Shown here one piece after another: positions 35,786-49,264 of a stretch of DNA of 64,000 nucleotides; the first letter of the stretch is position 1, and each line of letters starts with the position of its first letter. Source of the stretch: Stictocephala bisonia. Its lineage: Eukaryota; Arthropoda; Insecta; Hemiptera; Membracidae. A model generated the notes under the pieces. That model saw nothing but the letters and a program-made list of their open reading frames with translations, did no database searches and was not told where the DNA came from. A program made the position numbers and the translations under genes. Location of the stretch: the NCBI GenBank assembly GCA_035578905.1, contig JAQJVL010002692.1, positions 1 through 64,000 of the forward strand, written 5' to 3'.

Positions 35786-38700
35786 GATAAACAAAATATT
35801 ATGGAAGAAAAAAAAATAAAAGTAGCATAAAAAGGGAGCTGAGGAGTCCCATTGGAAATTTTACTCTACCCAATAACAGTACAAAATTTTTTTTATTATC
35901 CTACCCAAAATCATGGGAAAATCGAACTGATAAACGCGAGCTTTTTAAAATACTCCACCCCGTGTTCGTGTTATTTTTGATCACGAGTTGGGGTTTTCTT
36001 TTTCAACGGGTATCGTGACGTTGAACAAAGGGAAAAAGGGTTTGGGTTGCTCCCCCGGGCCCGGGCCCACAAAGGGAGACATTAAACAAATATCAAGGGG
36101 AAAAAACTTAAAGACTTTTTTTGGGCGAAAGGGGAATTTTTTAATTTTAAAGGGAGTATTTGGGCTGAATTTTTTAAATTTTTTTTTTAAAAAAAAAATT
36201 TAAAAAAAATAAAATTTAGATTGTTAACTCAAAATGGGTTTTAAATGAACAAATAATTTTAAATATTTAAAACCAAAATTTTAAAAATAAACAATAATAA
36301 AAAATAATTTGATATAAAATATATTTTATAATATTAAAAAATCTATAATATAAAATATATATAATCCCTTTTTTCAAACCCGGGCAAATTCTAAATTCAC
36401 ACCCCTGTCAAACAGTTCGATCTCAACGAGTTTAAAATGTCCAAATTTAAAACTCCCGTCCCAAAAAGGAAATGTACTTTCAGGGAAAATTTTTTTGTTT
36501 TGACTGTACCAAACCCATGACAAATAAGGGTTTTGGTTTTCGTTGCAAAACTCAACCTCTCATTGCAACCACTGGGAGGCCTTGGCAAAAAATTCTTTTT
36601 TTCCCATTTCAAGCTTTCCCTTTTTAAAAAGTGTAAATTAAAACTATAAATAACTTAAGAAGAAATAAAGTTCTACTTGCCCAAATTTAACAAAAAAAAA
36701 AACAAAATTACCCGTTTAAATTTTTAAAAGTAGTTACCAAAAATGTTAAATTTTTTGGGTTTTATAGCTAGTTGCAAACCTTTCAAAAAGTTTCAATGAG
36801 AGGAAAGCCCAACATTGAGAAAAACTGGGTTAACGATAATAAGAAAAATTTTTGGTCTTTTTCTCAGTTGCTATTGATTTTTATTTCATTTAACGTCTTT
36901 TTTTCAAGTTTTTTTCCCAAACCCTATTTTTAAAAAATAACAATATTTTGACAGGTACCTTCTTTTACGTTACAGTTTTCAAGCTTAAATACCCCCTTTT
37001 TTACAAAAATTTTACTGAAAAAAAAAATTAAAAAAAAATTAAAAACCAAAAATATTTTTGAAAAGTAAATTTTAAAGGGGAATAGAAAGTCAACGAAAAT
37101 CTTCTTTTCCTTCAAAAACGAAACAAACAAACCGTGGGGTATGTACTTAACATGGGGGCACCCAAGGGGGCGACATGGGCTACCTGAGGGTCATAATTTG
37201 GGCACTCAGGGGCGACATGCAAACGAAAAAGAAAACCCAAAAAATAACACTCGAGGTGGGGAATGGCGCTTTTGGCTAGCAAATGGTGGCCGTGTTGGTC
37301 TGGCCGGGGTAATAGTTGAATATTTTACAGTGATAAAATTTTTCGGAAAACTACAGCCAAACAATGAGAAAACAAAGATAAATTTAAATTTAAAAATGAA
37401 GATAATAATGACAATTTTTAATCATCCCCCAATGACAATTTTTTTTGTTTTTTCTTAAACCAAAAAAAATTTATTACAAAAAAAATGTTTAAAAAGTGTC
37501 AAATAAATTTAAAAAATTTGGGTTTTTAGGTTGTTAAAAAAAAAGGGAAAGGGTTTGGTTAGGTTTTTAGCTAAAAAATAATCTATTTTGCTAAGTAAAG
37601 GCCCTTTGGAAATGTCCCGAAAAAAAATTTTAAAATTCTACACCTTTTTTTTGAAATAAAAAAAAAAAAAATTTCCGGGAAAAAAATTTAATTTCCCTTT
37701 TTAAGGGGTGAAAGTCCCGAAAAAATAAAACTATTTTTTGAAAGGTGTGAATTTAAACCCTTTTAAAAAGTAGGCCAAAAATTTTAAAATTTAAAAATTT
37801 TATTTTTATATATAAATATAATTGTAAAAAAAATTATTAAAAAATTTATTTGGGCCCCATTTTGAGAGAGCCCCTTCTATAACCCCGCAAAACCCCTTCC
37901 CCCGGGGGTACCTGAAAGGGCAATCGCACCTCGGAATTTCCCGTTTTTAAAAACCCCCTTTTGGGGCGCTGGGATTAAAAACAGGGTTCCCCGTGGGGGG
38001 GGGGGGTGGGGGGGGGGGGCCCCCCAATTTTTTTTGGGACTTGGGGGGGCCCTAAAGGGAAACCCCCCTTTGGTATTTAATTTTAAAAGGCAAACTTTTT
38101 GGGGAAAATTTTTTTGGGGGAAAATTAAATTTTTTAATTTTTAAATTTAATTGTTTTAAATTCAAAGGTTTGTTAAATTTTCGGCCCCCAAAAAGGTAAA
38201 AAAGGGTTTTTAAAATTTTTTTAATTTGGGAAAAATTTTTTTTCCAAATTTCGCAACAAAAATAAAGGGCTAATTTTTTTCAAGTTTTAAAAAAAAAAGT
38301 CAAATAATTTAAAAAGAAAATTAAATAAACAATACAAACATACCACATTCAAAAGTTAAACGGCCTTTCCTTGTTCCAAAAAGGGATATTGAATGGTAAC
38401 AACGGGCAGAAGGGCCCCAAAGGTTGGGTTTCCCTCGAAATCTGAAAAAGAAATTGGCGAAAGGGGGCCCCGTAGTATGGTTAAGAATGTCTTTGGTTGC
38501 GTATGGGGAATTTTTAAAATTCTGTTGAGGTAAACTTTTTCAAGGGGGGGTGTACAGTCCAGGCAAAAAGTAAAGAAGCAGAGCCTAGTGGGTGCATTTG
38601 GAAAATTTTGTGAGCTAAAATCAAACTTGGTTTTTCAAGGTTTGAATTTGGATGTGACTGCTGGAAACCCCTTTAAAAAGGGGTGAATTTTGGGTAGGGG

Positions 38701-41489
38701 CCAAAAAAACTTGAAACATTATCAAAAAAAGGGAGGGAAAAATTGGGAACCCCCAATTAAGTTTCAATAATACAAAAAAAATCATTTTAACCCCTTCTTG
38801 AAACTAAAAAAAAAATAAACCCAAAAATTACTTTTATAAAAAAATAAAAAAAGGGAAGAAAAAATTTTTTTAAAAATAGCACATAAGTTAAAACATATCG
38901 ATAGGGGCTAGTTTTTTGATCGTTTTCATTTTTGTACAGAAGAAGAACTGTTTGACCCGGGGGAACCAAAAGTCGGTCCCTCATGCTTTTTTCTCCAGGA
39001 GGAAGGAACAAAAAGAAGCGTAACCCCGACGGTTGTGGTCCCCCTGGTTTGACTCGCCCCCACCTGCCCAGTCGGTCGTGCGGCAACCCCCACACAGCTT
39101 TTAAAGGGTCTAGTCCAAAATTTAAAAAATTTTAAACGAAAAATATAGTTTTTTTTTTTTTAAAAAAAATAACCCAAAAATATACTGGGGGGAAAAAAAA
39201 AAATATGGAAACGCTTTCACCCAAGGGGGGTTTTCCCTTTGATAATTTTATAAATTAATTTGTTTAAGATTTTTGTTCCAAAAGTTTTATTTTTTTATTT
39301 ATAATAATTTAAATAAAAAACGTTAAATGCGGAGAATTATTATTTTTAAAAAAATTTGTTTAAATTTTTGGGGAAAATTTAAATAACTGCTACCTGGAAA
39401 GCATAAACCTTTCGGGAAACCTGGTTTTTGGGAAAAAAAATTTCTCTTGAATAAACCTTTCCCTTTTATAACAAACCCCTAACCCCAACTTACTTTAAGA
39501 TTATCATTTTAACTCCACGAGGGTGAACCCCCGGGAAAAAAATTAAATGTCACGAATGGGGTCAAAAAATATGTTCTTTGTAACCCTGATTAGTTCATTT
39601 AAATTTCATTTTTACCCAGGAAGTTTATACAAAAGTTGTGAAAACGTTTCCATATTTTTTCCCCTTGTATATAAATTTTAATAATAATAAAGTGAATGGA
39701 AAAAACCTGGGAAAAAAAAACGTAAGGGAAAAAAAAAATAAACAAGAAAATGGTTTTAAATAAAATTAGTTGATTTAATGGTGAAAAAAGCAAAAATTAA
39801 ATTTTTTCCAAGACATGTTGAAAATAAGGGCAAAAAAAAAATTATCTCGTCATGTTTTTTCCCTTTTAAAAAGGAAAATCAAATAGTGTAAAATTATTGA
39901 ACCTTGGAAAAGTTTATTTTTATTTTTTTTTCAAAGTATTATACATATGGTCTTGGAGTTTGGGGGGGGGAAAAACTTAAAAAAAATTTTAACAGAATAT
40001 TCCAAACCAAAAATGAGCAATAAGGGTCATAAATAAAAAAACCCTTCCAACTGAACCTTTCAAGGGGCAAATTTTTCAAAATTCCAAAAAAAAAGACGTT
40101 ACCCAGGCTTATATTTATATTTAGCTAAAAATTAAAATTTATAAACCCAAAAAAAAATAGATTTTCCTTTCAGAAAACCCCAATTTTAAAAAAAAAAAAA
40201 AACAAGGCCCAAAAAGTTTTTTAAATTTAAAAAAAAACAATTCTCTCAAAAATTAAAAAACCCCTCGTTAAAAAAACCTGTAAAAGTAATAAAAAAAAGA
40301 ATTTTTAAATCAAAAAAAGGGAAATTTGGGTCCAGCAAAATTTTTTCTAAAAACAAAAAACAATCCCTTTTTAAGAAAGCCTATTAAAACTGTAAAAAGA
40401 ATAATTTCACTGTGATGCCCCGACTTAAATAAATACTTTGTAAACCCCAAAGTATTTTTTTTTCCCTTAAATTTTTAGAGTACTTTTTTTAAAAAATTTA
40501 AGAAAAACATCTTTGGGGCCCGATAAAAACCCCTTTTGGGAAGGGTTTGGTTTGAGAAACCCCGTCAAAAAGAATCCGCGCAAAGGAACCGCAGAAAAGC
40601 CCGAAAAGTAAGAACAAATTTTTAAGAACTATCGATTAAACGATTTTTTAAAAAAAAAGAAAAAAATCGAAGAGATTACTGATAATGAAAAATAAAAGGG
40701 GTTTTAATATAAAAAAAGAAATCCACGTATAAAAATATTGAAGGGTAAATATATTGAATAATAATTTAAAAATGTCTTTTTATTTCATTTTTAAAAATCC
40801 TGTCCCGTTTGTGTGGGGGAGTGGGTGAATTTAAAAAATGGGCCCAAAAAAAGTAAAACTTCCCCCGTGGGGGTCCGACGGGACACCCAATTTTTTTTAC
40901 CACTTTTGACATTATCTATTAAACCATTGTATTTAAATGAGAAATAAAGGGTCTATTTCTATTGTCATAATTTTTATTTGGGCCCCTCCAATTTAAAGCT
41001 GAAAAATTTTTCTGATTTTGCTTAAAAAATATAAGTTAAATGGGGGAACCCAAAAAAAGGGGGGAGTTTTCCTTTTGGGGGGGGGGAGAAATTAAAAATT
41101 TTTTAAAAGGGAAAAAACTATTCCTTAAATTTTGCAATTTTTTAAATGGAAAAAAATTTAAAAACCCAAAATTTTTTAAAGAATTTTTAAAAAAAAACAA
41201 AAATTTTTTTAAAAAAAAATTTAATTTTTTTTATTTTTTATTCCTTTTCTTTTTAAAATTTTTTTTAGTTTTACTAAGTATTATTTTTTTTTTTAAAATT
41301 GTTTTCCCAAGGGGACGGGTGAACAGGAAAAACATGTTTCCCCTAAAAAATTTCTGGAAAAAAAGTATTTCCCAACGATTAAAGAGTTTCATAGTTTTCT
41401 ATACCAAATAAAGTGTGTTTTTTATTATAAAAACAATACAGTTTTGCCATCTATGATTTAGGGAAACTGTCTGTCACTTAAAAAAAAGG
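35786..41489. other. Damaged AT-rich sequence, no assigned gene
   Basis: I found no transposon motif or array. GC-richer islands lie at 37140-37320, 37860-38060, 38380-38640 and 38950-39100. Short open frames (for example 37141-37458 plus and 38787-39095 minus) show no known family. Bases 41090-41290 are almost pure A/T runs. Confidence 0.4.
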
Positions 41490-42612
41490 GGTGTAAAAAT
41501 TAAAACCCCAAATGACAACCCCGGGTTAAACCCCAAAAATAATTTGAAAAGGGGTTACAAAGTATTAATGACAAAAGGATACTCCAAAAAATAATTAGAA
41601 AGTGTGTTACTAAGGTAGTTAATGACACGGATACTCCAAAACAAAATTAAAAAAGTGTGTTACTATGTAGTTAATGGGCACGGATACTCCAAAACAAATT
41701 TTGAAAAAATGTGTTACTAGAATTTTTAAAAAAAAACGGAAAACTCCAAAACTAATTTTGAAAGTGGGGTTTTCAAAAAAATTTTTTGACAAGGATTTTC
41801 CCCCCCCAAAAAAAATTTTTGAAAGTGGGTTACAAAAAAGTTAATGAAAACGGAAAACTCCAAAAAATAATTAGAAAAATGGGGTTTTTCTAAGTAGTTA
41901 AAGAACGGAAACTTTCCAAAAAAAATTAAAAAAGTGGGGTTTTTTTTAAAAGTATTTTAAAGACACGGTTTCTCCAAAACAAATTTGAAAGGTTTTACTA
42001 TGTAGTTAATGACAAAGGATCCCCCAAAACCAATTAGAAAGTGTGTTTTCTATGTAAAATTAATGACCCCGGATTTCTCCAAAACTAAAATTTGAAAGTG
42101 TGTTACTAAATTTTTAATGACAAGGATACACCAAAAAAAATTAGAAAGGGGTGGGTTTCTATTTAGTTAATGACACGGGTTTCTCCAAAAAATAAAAGAA
42201 AGTGTGGGTTTCTATGTAAATTAATGACAAAGGTACTCCCCAAAAATAATTAGAAATGTGTTTTTAAATAAGTAATTTTAAGACACGGATACTCCAAAAC
42301 AAAAATTTGAAAGTGTGTTTTCAAATTTTGTTTAAAGACACCCGGGTACTCCAAAACAAAATTTAAAAATTTGTTACATGTAGTTAATGACACGGAAATC
42401 CAAAAAAAAATTTGAAAGGTGTTACTAAGTAGTTTAAAGACACGGATACTCCAAAAAATAATTAGAAAGTGTTTACTAAAAAAGAAATTAATGACACCCG
42501 GAAAAACCCCAAAAATAATTAGAAAGTGTGGGTTCCCAAAGTAGTTAATGACAAAGGATCCTAAAAAATAATTAAAAAAATATGTTACAAATTTTGTTAA
42601 AAACATGGATCA
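41490..42612. repeat. 50-bp satellite, about 22 copies
   Basis: The unit is built from 'tactatgtagttaatgacac', 'ggatactccaaaactaatta' and 'gaaagtgtgt', 50 bp in all, with all copies in one orientation. Minus-strand open frames across it (for example 42250-42606) are repeat by-products. Confidence 0.95.
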
Positions 42613-42944
42613 TATCATTAAAATTAAAGTTTGTAATTTTAAAAAAAAGGATAAAATTTTAAAAAATTCCCTTTCCTAAATACGGAAAATTTTCCCCAAA
42701 AGACTTTACCCGGGGCGTCATTCATTTTCCCTCCACTCCCAGACGAAAAAGACCCAGTGAAACCCCAAACCCGTCCCAGTCCCCAGCTAAATCTTTTTGT
42801 CAAATATTCCACACGCACAGGGCCGAATACGATGACGACTTGGCTAGTAAATTTGGTTGATAGAAAGCACCACAATCAAGGAAAATGGACTCGACCATCG
42901 CCACCAAACCCTGGGGTTTCCCATCATTTCCCGGAAACCCCAAA
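42613..42944. other. Short unique stretch between two arrays
   Basis: Bases 42700-42900 look relatively well preserved and carry overlapping short frames on both strands, but no recognised motif. Confidence 0.35.
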
Positions 42945-43410
42945 ACCGTTTTTCACAATTATTTGGCCCGTGGGCAAAAATTTTTTGGGCCTCCACACCG
43001 GAAAAATCAAGGTGAACTGGTTTCCGGTTTTTACAATTATTTGGCCTGTGGCCCGACTTTATGTCCCCAACGCGGAAAAATCAAGGGTACTGTTTTTAAA
43101 TTTTACAATTAAACCGGGCCCGTGGTTTTTCGTTTAAAGGTTCTCCCCCCCCTCGGACAATCAAGGGATAAAGGGTTTGTTTTAAAAATTATCGGCCTGT
43201 GGCCAAACTTCATTTTTTTTCCCCTTCCCCTTTCCCGAAAATCAAGGTTTAAACCCGTTTGGTTTTTACAATTAAAAAGGGTTTTTTTGTCCTCCCCCAC
43301 CGGACAGTCGAGGTGATACGGTTCTTTTTACAAAAAAATTTTTCGGCCCGTTGGGGCCCAAAACTTTTTAAAGGGCCTCCGCGCCGGACTCAAGGTGAAG
43401 TAGAAAAAAT
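42945..43410. repeat. About 70-bp satellite, 6-7 copies
   Basis: Recurring blocks are 'acaattatttggcc(c/t)gtgg', 'cctcc(c)caccgga' and 'atcaaggtga', separated by poorly read T-rich sequence, giving a period near 70 bp. Noise makes the exact unit uncertain. Confidence 0.8.
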
Positions 43411-46400
43411 ATACATCTTAAAAGGCTGTATTCAACAGTCTCCGGGATTTTAAATTTTTTAGTAAATAAATAGTTTTATCTGAAATAGTAAGGGGGCCTG
43501 TCTATTTTTTGGGAATTTTGGGATTGAAAAAAACAGCGTTACAAGGAAACAATAACTTTCCCAACTTTTTTGATTTGGTTTGCCTTTTGTTTTAAACATT
43601 AAATTTTGGCTAATAAAAGTTTAAAAGTTTAATTTACTATGTTTAAATTTTTTAAATAAAATAAAGGTTTTTTTTCCCCTAATAAAAAAAAATGCCCTAT
43701 TATAAATAAAACCTTTTTTCCAATAAAGTTTCACAGTTGTAAATTTTTACAAAAGCTTGTTTCTTTCAGTTTTGTACACCCCTTTTTGCGTCAATTTTAA
43801 GTAAAATACGAACCAAACAAAGTCCTTTGGTTTTAAAAATAAAAAATTTTTACTTTGCCCTGCCCGGCTGAAGAAACCTTTAAAAAAATTTAAACCTTTT
43901 CTTGACCTAAAATTTTTAGAGATTACAATCAGTAATTTAGTGAGTGAAAGGCCGCGTTTTAAGGGGCCCCATGGTTTTTTTTAGTGTAGTTTTCTACCTC
44001 CCACCAACCCTGGCTCAAACCCTCCCCCCTACCAAGGGCCCAAAATTGTACCCTGCAACTTTCCCTTTAGGTATTAATAAATAATGGAAAAAATCCCCCT
44101 CTCTTCCCCAAAATTGAAATGAAAATTCATTGTAAAAAGCTTTTTTTTTCATCTTTTTTTTTCATAAACCCAAAATCAAATAGTTTTTTTAATTTTCCCG
44201 GAAAATAGAAGCCCAAAGTTGTAATTTATTTTCAGTTTTAAACGGAACCCGAGTTAAACAAAAATTTTATTTTAGGGTCAATTTTTAAGCGAAATAGTTT
44301 TCAAGTAACCCCTTTAAAAATAGACAGAAAAATTTTTTTAAGTTTTTCAAAGTATTAGACAAAAGGGAAAAATTTTTTTTATATTTAAGATTAAAAAAGG
44401 GTTAAATTTTTAAAATAAATTCTTACAATGAATAATACTTTTCTAAATTTTTTTGTTTAAATCAAAACTTTTTTTTCCCCAAAAAACCTTGTATCATTTG
44501 GGCATGTTTTTAATCCCGGGTTTAATTTCATTTTTTGCTCATTTTTCAGAAACACTCGAATATCTATAAGTTTAATTAAAAAAATAATTTTTTTTTCCTA
44601 AACTCATTGATGCCGGGGAAATAGTGGGTAAAAAATAAAAAGTATATAATATTTCACCACTTTTAATCAATTTTTTAGAATATTTTTACACAACTACCAA
44701 AAAAAATAATTTTTTAAATTTTTGCGGAAAAGGGGACTATCAGTAGTTTTTACATCATTAAAATGTTTCTTAAAGTCAGTATTTTTTAAAAAGGATAAGC
44801 TAGTTTTTTTTAAAATTTTAAAACGTGTTTTTAAAAACAATTTTAGGGTTTTTCACAACACTTTTTGCGAAAAAAATAACCCAAATAGGTTTTAAAAAAT
44901 TTAAAATTTAAAAGTTTTACTAAACTAATTTAATATATTCAACAATCAAAAGAAATTAAGTACTAATTAAAGGGAAAGCAAAAAAAATTATTTTTTTGTA
45001 TTTGCCTAGGCAAAATTTAAAAATTTAAATTTTCTCCTAAAATTTTAAAAAAGAACTAAAAAAAAATATTAAACTCTGTGTGAGTAATTACAAAATTATA
45101 AATTTCTAAGAAAACTCATTAAATTTAAAAGTTGTGAAATTCCCCAATTTTAGACATTTATTAAGGCTGTAAAGTTTTTTCATAAAAAAAACCATTCCCT
45201 TTTGAAGATGATTTAAAAATTTTTAAAAATAACCCCAAAAATTCTTCTGTTTTAAAAAGGGTTTCTAAAACAAAAAAACTACGTCGGAGCAAAAGTTATG
45301 TGCACCCGATTTGAAGGTTGTTTACTAAGAAACTAAAGGGGGCCCATGAAAACCCCCAATACGCCCTTGGTTTTTTAATCGTTTAATTTTACATTCTGAA
45401 TATGCATTTTTTAATTTTACTAAACATTTTAATAAATTTTTATCCTAGTTTGGGAAAAAAAAAAGTACCCCAAATTTTTTAAATAGTTTTTACTGTACAT
45501 AAAATTTTACAACCGTTCTTTTCTGAAAAACAAATAAATGTTTTTTGCTTTTAAAATTTTAAAACGTGGTTTATAAAATTTGTTTGCTATAAGTTTTTAA
45601 ATTTTAGAATTTTAAATTTTCAAGAAACAAGTTTTTATCATTTTCCCCCCAAAATCTAGTTATTTGGGTTCTTTAAATCGTAAAAAAAAAATTTTTTAAA
45701 TGAACTTGTTGTAGTCCTTTTGGCATGTAGAGTTTCATTAAAAGACTTTTATTTTTGCAGTGATTTTTTAAAAAAATGAATTTTAAAATTTCACAAATTT
45801 AAATTAAAGTATTGTACCAACAATAAGACCCAAAAACCGAAAAAGACCAAAATAATTAATTTTACGACCTTTTAGAAAACTAAGAAAACAAGGGTTTTAG
45901 AGAAAAGAAGGAAATTTTTCTTTAAAATTTAAAAATTCTAGAATATAAAAGACTTAAACGAAAACATTTTATCAAAAAACACCCTTTAAAAAATTAAAAA
46001 GCATAAAATTTTAAATTGTTTTTTGGGGAAAAAATTAAAAGAAATTAAATAAAAAAATTTTATTTAATGAGGCAAAAATTAGGACCATTAGGGGCCCTCT
46101 TACACTTAACATCATAAAGGGAAAAATTTAAAACAAAACTACAATGATTAACTATAAAGAGTTCAAATGTGTTTTTAAAAACTACTAGCACATTATTTTC
46201 AAACAAAAAACCCCTTTAGAGATTTTAAGAAACAAGCTAAACAAACATAATTAGGTTTTAAAATATTTTAAAAATGAAAAAATTAAGCAACAAAAAATTT
46301 AAAGAACAAAAAACAAAGAAGAAAACAAAAGGAAAAAATTTATTTTCTTACATGACAAAAAATCAATAAATAAAAATTATTCCCTTAAACTTATTACAAC

Positions 46401-46429
46401 CCAAAAAACACACACTCAGGTCCAACATT
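43411..46429. other. Very AT-rich damaged sequence
   Basis: No coding or repeat motif is recognised. Bases 46100-46430 lie just downstream of LINE-A's coding end and probably hold its 3' UTR, but no tail repeat is visible. Confidence 0.4.
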
Positions 46430-47110
46430 GACAGCAAAAGGCCCCAAGGGCCCACAACCCCCACGAATTCGCCGACAAAACCCCTCTCTCATTGGGCCGC
46501 AACAAACCGAGCTCGAAATATCAAAATTTCCCAGTTTGGAAAGGGCAAAATTTTTTCCCCAATCTCAAAAAGCAGTTTAAAAAAACTATTGTAAATGCGG
46601 GTTTGATGAGCGGGAAAAGTTTTTAAAAATTTATGAACCCCGAAAGCGTGTCCCACAACCCTGGGGCCTGAAGTTAAAACAAATATTTGAAGCTAAATAA
46701 GAAGGATTTTTTATTTTTGAAATTGATAGTAAAAAAAAAAATTTTGATTTTTCCCAAAACCGAGTAACTTTTAGAAAAATTTTGAATCCCGGGAATAGGG
46801 AGTGATATGGGTTCATCTTCGACCGGGGAAAATTGAAAATATAACGCAGACAGTTTTTGGGGCTCGTTGGGAAATATATCGAAAGATGGGTAGGCATGTC
46901 CCCTGATGACAACGTCGCATTTTTCAAAGGGTTTGGGAAAAAACCCCAATTTTTTTACCAAACATAATCTTAATTTAACCAAATAAACAGTTTATAATAT
47001 CTCTTAAAAAGGGTGAATACCAGCAAAATCCCTAATTTCAAAGTTAAAGATACATGACAGACCATCCCGTAAGTTTAGTATTCATAAAAGGGGTCCCAAG
47101 TTTTTTTAAT
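46430..47110 (-). pseudogene. LINE-A ORF2 C-terminal region
   Basis: A 98-codon open frame (46631-46927 minus) contains LRYIFNFPR, FFLLSI, PSYLAS and RPQGCGTRFR. This matches the 'RYIFN...FFLLSLxYKIL...PxYL...TR' layout downstream of the LINE polymerase domain. In the next frame, toward 46440, a 'HQTxxYNSSFL...LR' type segment continues the family's usual 'P(A)HxTxxYxxSFxxxAxxLWN' ending. Confidence 0.75.
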
Positions 47111-47339
47111 TTTTTTACAGTATTTTAAATGAATTAAATTTTCAATGAGAAAGCGGATTAAAAGTAACAAGTATACAGAACTGTTTCCAACATCTGTTAT
47201 GTTTTAAAAAATAAAAGGTTGAGTCTTATTGGGAAATTTAGTTTTTTAAATTTTTGTCTGAAATCTCCCACTCACCCCAAAATTTAATACAGAAAATTTA
47301 TTCTAAATACCCTTCCTTTTAAATCGATACATCAAAAAA

Positions 47340-48060
47340 AAGAGAATATTTGTAAAATCGCACAAAAGGTGATATTTAAAAGTGAAAAAAGCGTTTGACA
47401 AGTCAAATTTGGGACAAAAATAAAAAAATGAGGTCCAAATTCAGAGCCCCGAGGGACAAACCTTTTTTTACACTCCCCCAACTAAGTAACGTTATTCACA
47501 AGTAAAACGCTGACGCCTGCCCCGTCAGATAGGGCCAAACCCCGAAAAAACTGCAAACGAAAACTAAGATGAAAAGTTTTTACCCTTTGAGCAGTGGATG
47601 TGGACTCAATCGAACGCTTTAGGAAAAATCAAACAGAGTAAAACAATGTCACTTGTCGTTTTTTCATCGCTCTTCGAATATCCTCATTTATATATACAGT
47701 GCAGTGGTACTGGAAATTTTTCCCCAAAACGTTTTAAGAAAATTACTAAGAAGGGCTTTTCTAGATAGATTTAAATTAAAATAGTTGTTGGTGGGAAAAA
47801 AATCCTCTCAAGGCAAATTTTGGGAGTGCAGTAAGATTTTCTGATTGGTCGAAAAGAACAGAAAGGGGAGACGTCCCTTTGGGGGAATTTGGGCCCAACA
47901 ATTACTGATTTTCCCGGCAATGGGAAAATGAGGGTGCAAGTATTTGGGTTCCCGATTTAAACCCTGATAACAGGGAAATCTGCAAAGGGGTTTAACTTTT
48001 AAAAAAAATTTTTTAGAAAAGTTGCCGGGACCAAACCCATTACTTTTTAATCAACGTTGG
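47340..48060 (-). pseudogene. LINE-A reverse transcriptase domain
   Basis: The run EDIRRAMKKRQVTLFYSV is in one frame and leads into the first catalytic block after a frameshift ('gatttttcctaaagcgttcgat'-like, with an extra base). The substrate-binding GVPQGSxLGP block reads VPRGSEFGP. The YADD block is corrupted to LLCDF, so no active site can be read from this consensus. Whether the damage is biological or consensus error cannot be told. Confidence 0.85.
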
Positions 48061-49264
48061 GGTTTTTTGGACCTAAATTTTTCCAAAAAACCTAGTTTAA
48101 AAGAAAATATGAACCACGAAGGTTGGGAAGGGGAGAAACTAAAAAGATCTGAAAAAAAACATCAACAAGGGCAGGGACAATTTAAACAACAGGGGGGATT
48201 AAAACAATAAAAATTAAGCTCATTAAGATTTACTGAATGGGTCTATCAGGTTTAAACCCCGGACACCTCCAACTTTTTAATCATACCCCCAGCGTTGATA
48301 AAGATTTAATTTTTATAAAAAAAGTTTTATATGTAAACTAGCTCTCGAATTTCGCATTTCTTGTTTTTAAATAATTTCGTAGATGTTTATAAACCAAATT
48401 TTATCAATGAGGCCCTTTCCCCCTTTTAAAATTTTCCCAAGAATGGGCACGCTGGGCCAAAACCGTAAAGACAGGATAAAACCAAAGGGGGAGGTTTTTC
48501 CCCGGTTTTTTTCTTTTTGGGTTTCAAAAAGGGGGCATGTTTGTCCCCAAAAGATTGACAAAAATTAAAGTTTTCAATTAGATTTTTAAAAACTTTAAAA
48601 AAAACAAAGGTAAAAAATTCCGTACTTTTTTTCCCAAAGGAAAAAAAATTTTTTAAAACTTAAAATAAAATTTTTAAAAAATCAAATGAAGAACGCAAAA
48701 TTTAAAAGCCCAAAACAAGGTGTGATTGGGAAATTTCAAATAAACCCCTTTTTCCTTGGTAAACAACCTAAAACTCGAGTGCAAAATAATTTCTGCGCCG
48801 ACAGTTTAAACAAAACCCTTTTTGAAAAAGTATCAAAATATTTGAATTTTCCCTTTTTTGAAATATAAAAGTTATTTTTTTTTTAAAAATGGGGCCTAGT
48901 TTTTTCCCTTTTTTGAGTTGTTTGATTTCAAATTTTCCGGGTAAAAAGACGGTTCGGAAAAAACAATTATACGAGTGTAATAAACTTCCTCGAACCCTTC
49001 CTAGAGACGGTGGTGGCATCTATCTAATCGCGCCGGAACTAATGATGAGTTAAATTAGTTGGGACGAGAAATGACTAATGGCATAGAACATTAAAGGCGG
49101 AGTTTACACTTGTGAGGGGCGGGAGAGAGGGGGTGCAATTTTAAAACACTGTGGGCTTAGAGGAAAGGGCCTATTTAAAGCCAGTTTTCCCCGCCCCTTT
49201 AAAAAGGGTTTTCGGCTTTGGGGGGAGGGGGGAGCTTCTTTAGGTAGATATCTGAAGCCATAAA
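48061..49264. other. Damaged sequence between LINE-A and LINE-C
   Basis: This is where LINE-A's endonuclease would be expected, but nothing diagnostic can be read. Bases 49000-49290 are better preserved and GC-richer, without a recognised gene. Confidence 0.35.

Larger units (their letters stand above)
46430..48060 (-). mobile_element. CR1/Jockey-type LINE relic (LINE-A): reverse transcriptase to C-terminus
   Basis: ORF2 motifs appear in order on the minus strand, scattered over frames. They are: N-terminal RT (GFGPGNFSKK and VKPLCRF, about 48040-47980), PKGTSPL and a RPI block (47890-47840), STTALYI and EDIRRAMKKRQVT (47710-47646), a DFSKAFDS equivalent (47630-47591), FVPRGSEFGPHFF (47462-47424), YHLLCDFTNI in place of YHLYADDTQI (47380-47346), MNTKLTGWS (about 47085), RYIFN (46855-46829), and PSYLAS plus RPQGCGTRFR (46715-46631). 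Upstream endonuclease sequence was not recognised. Its motifs differ from those of LINE-B, so it is a different family. Confidence 0.85.
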
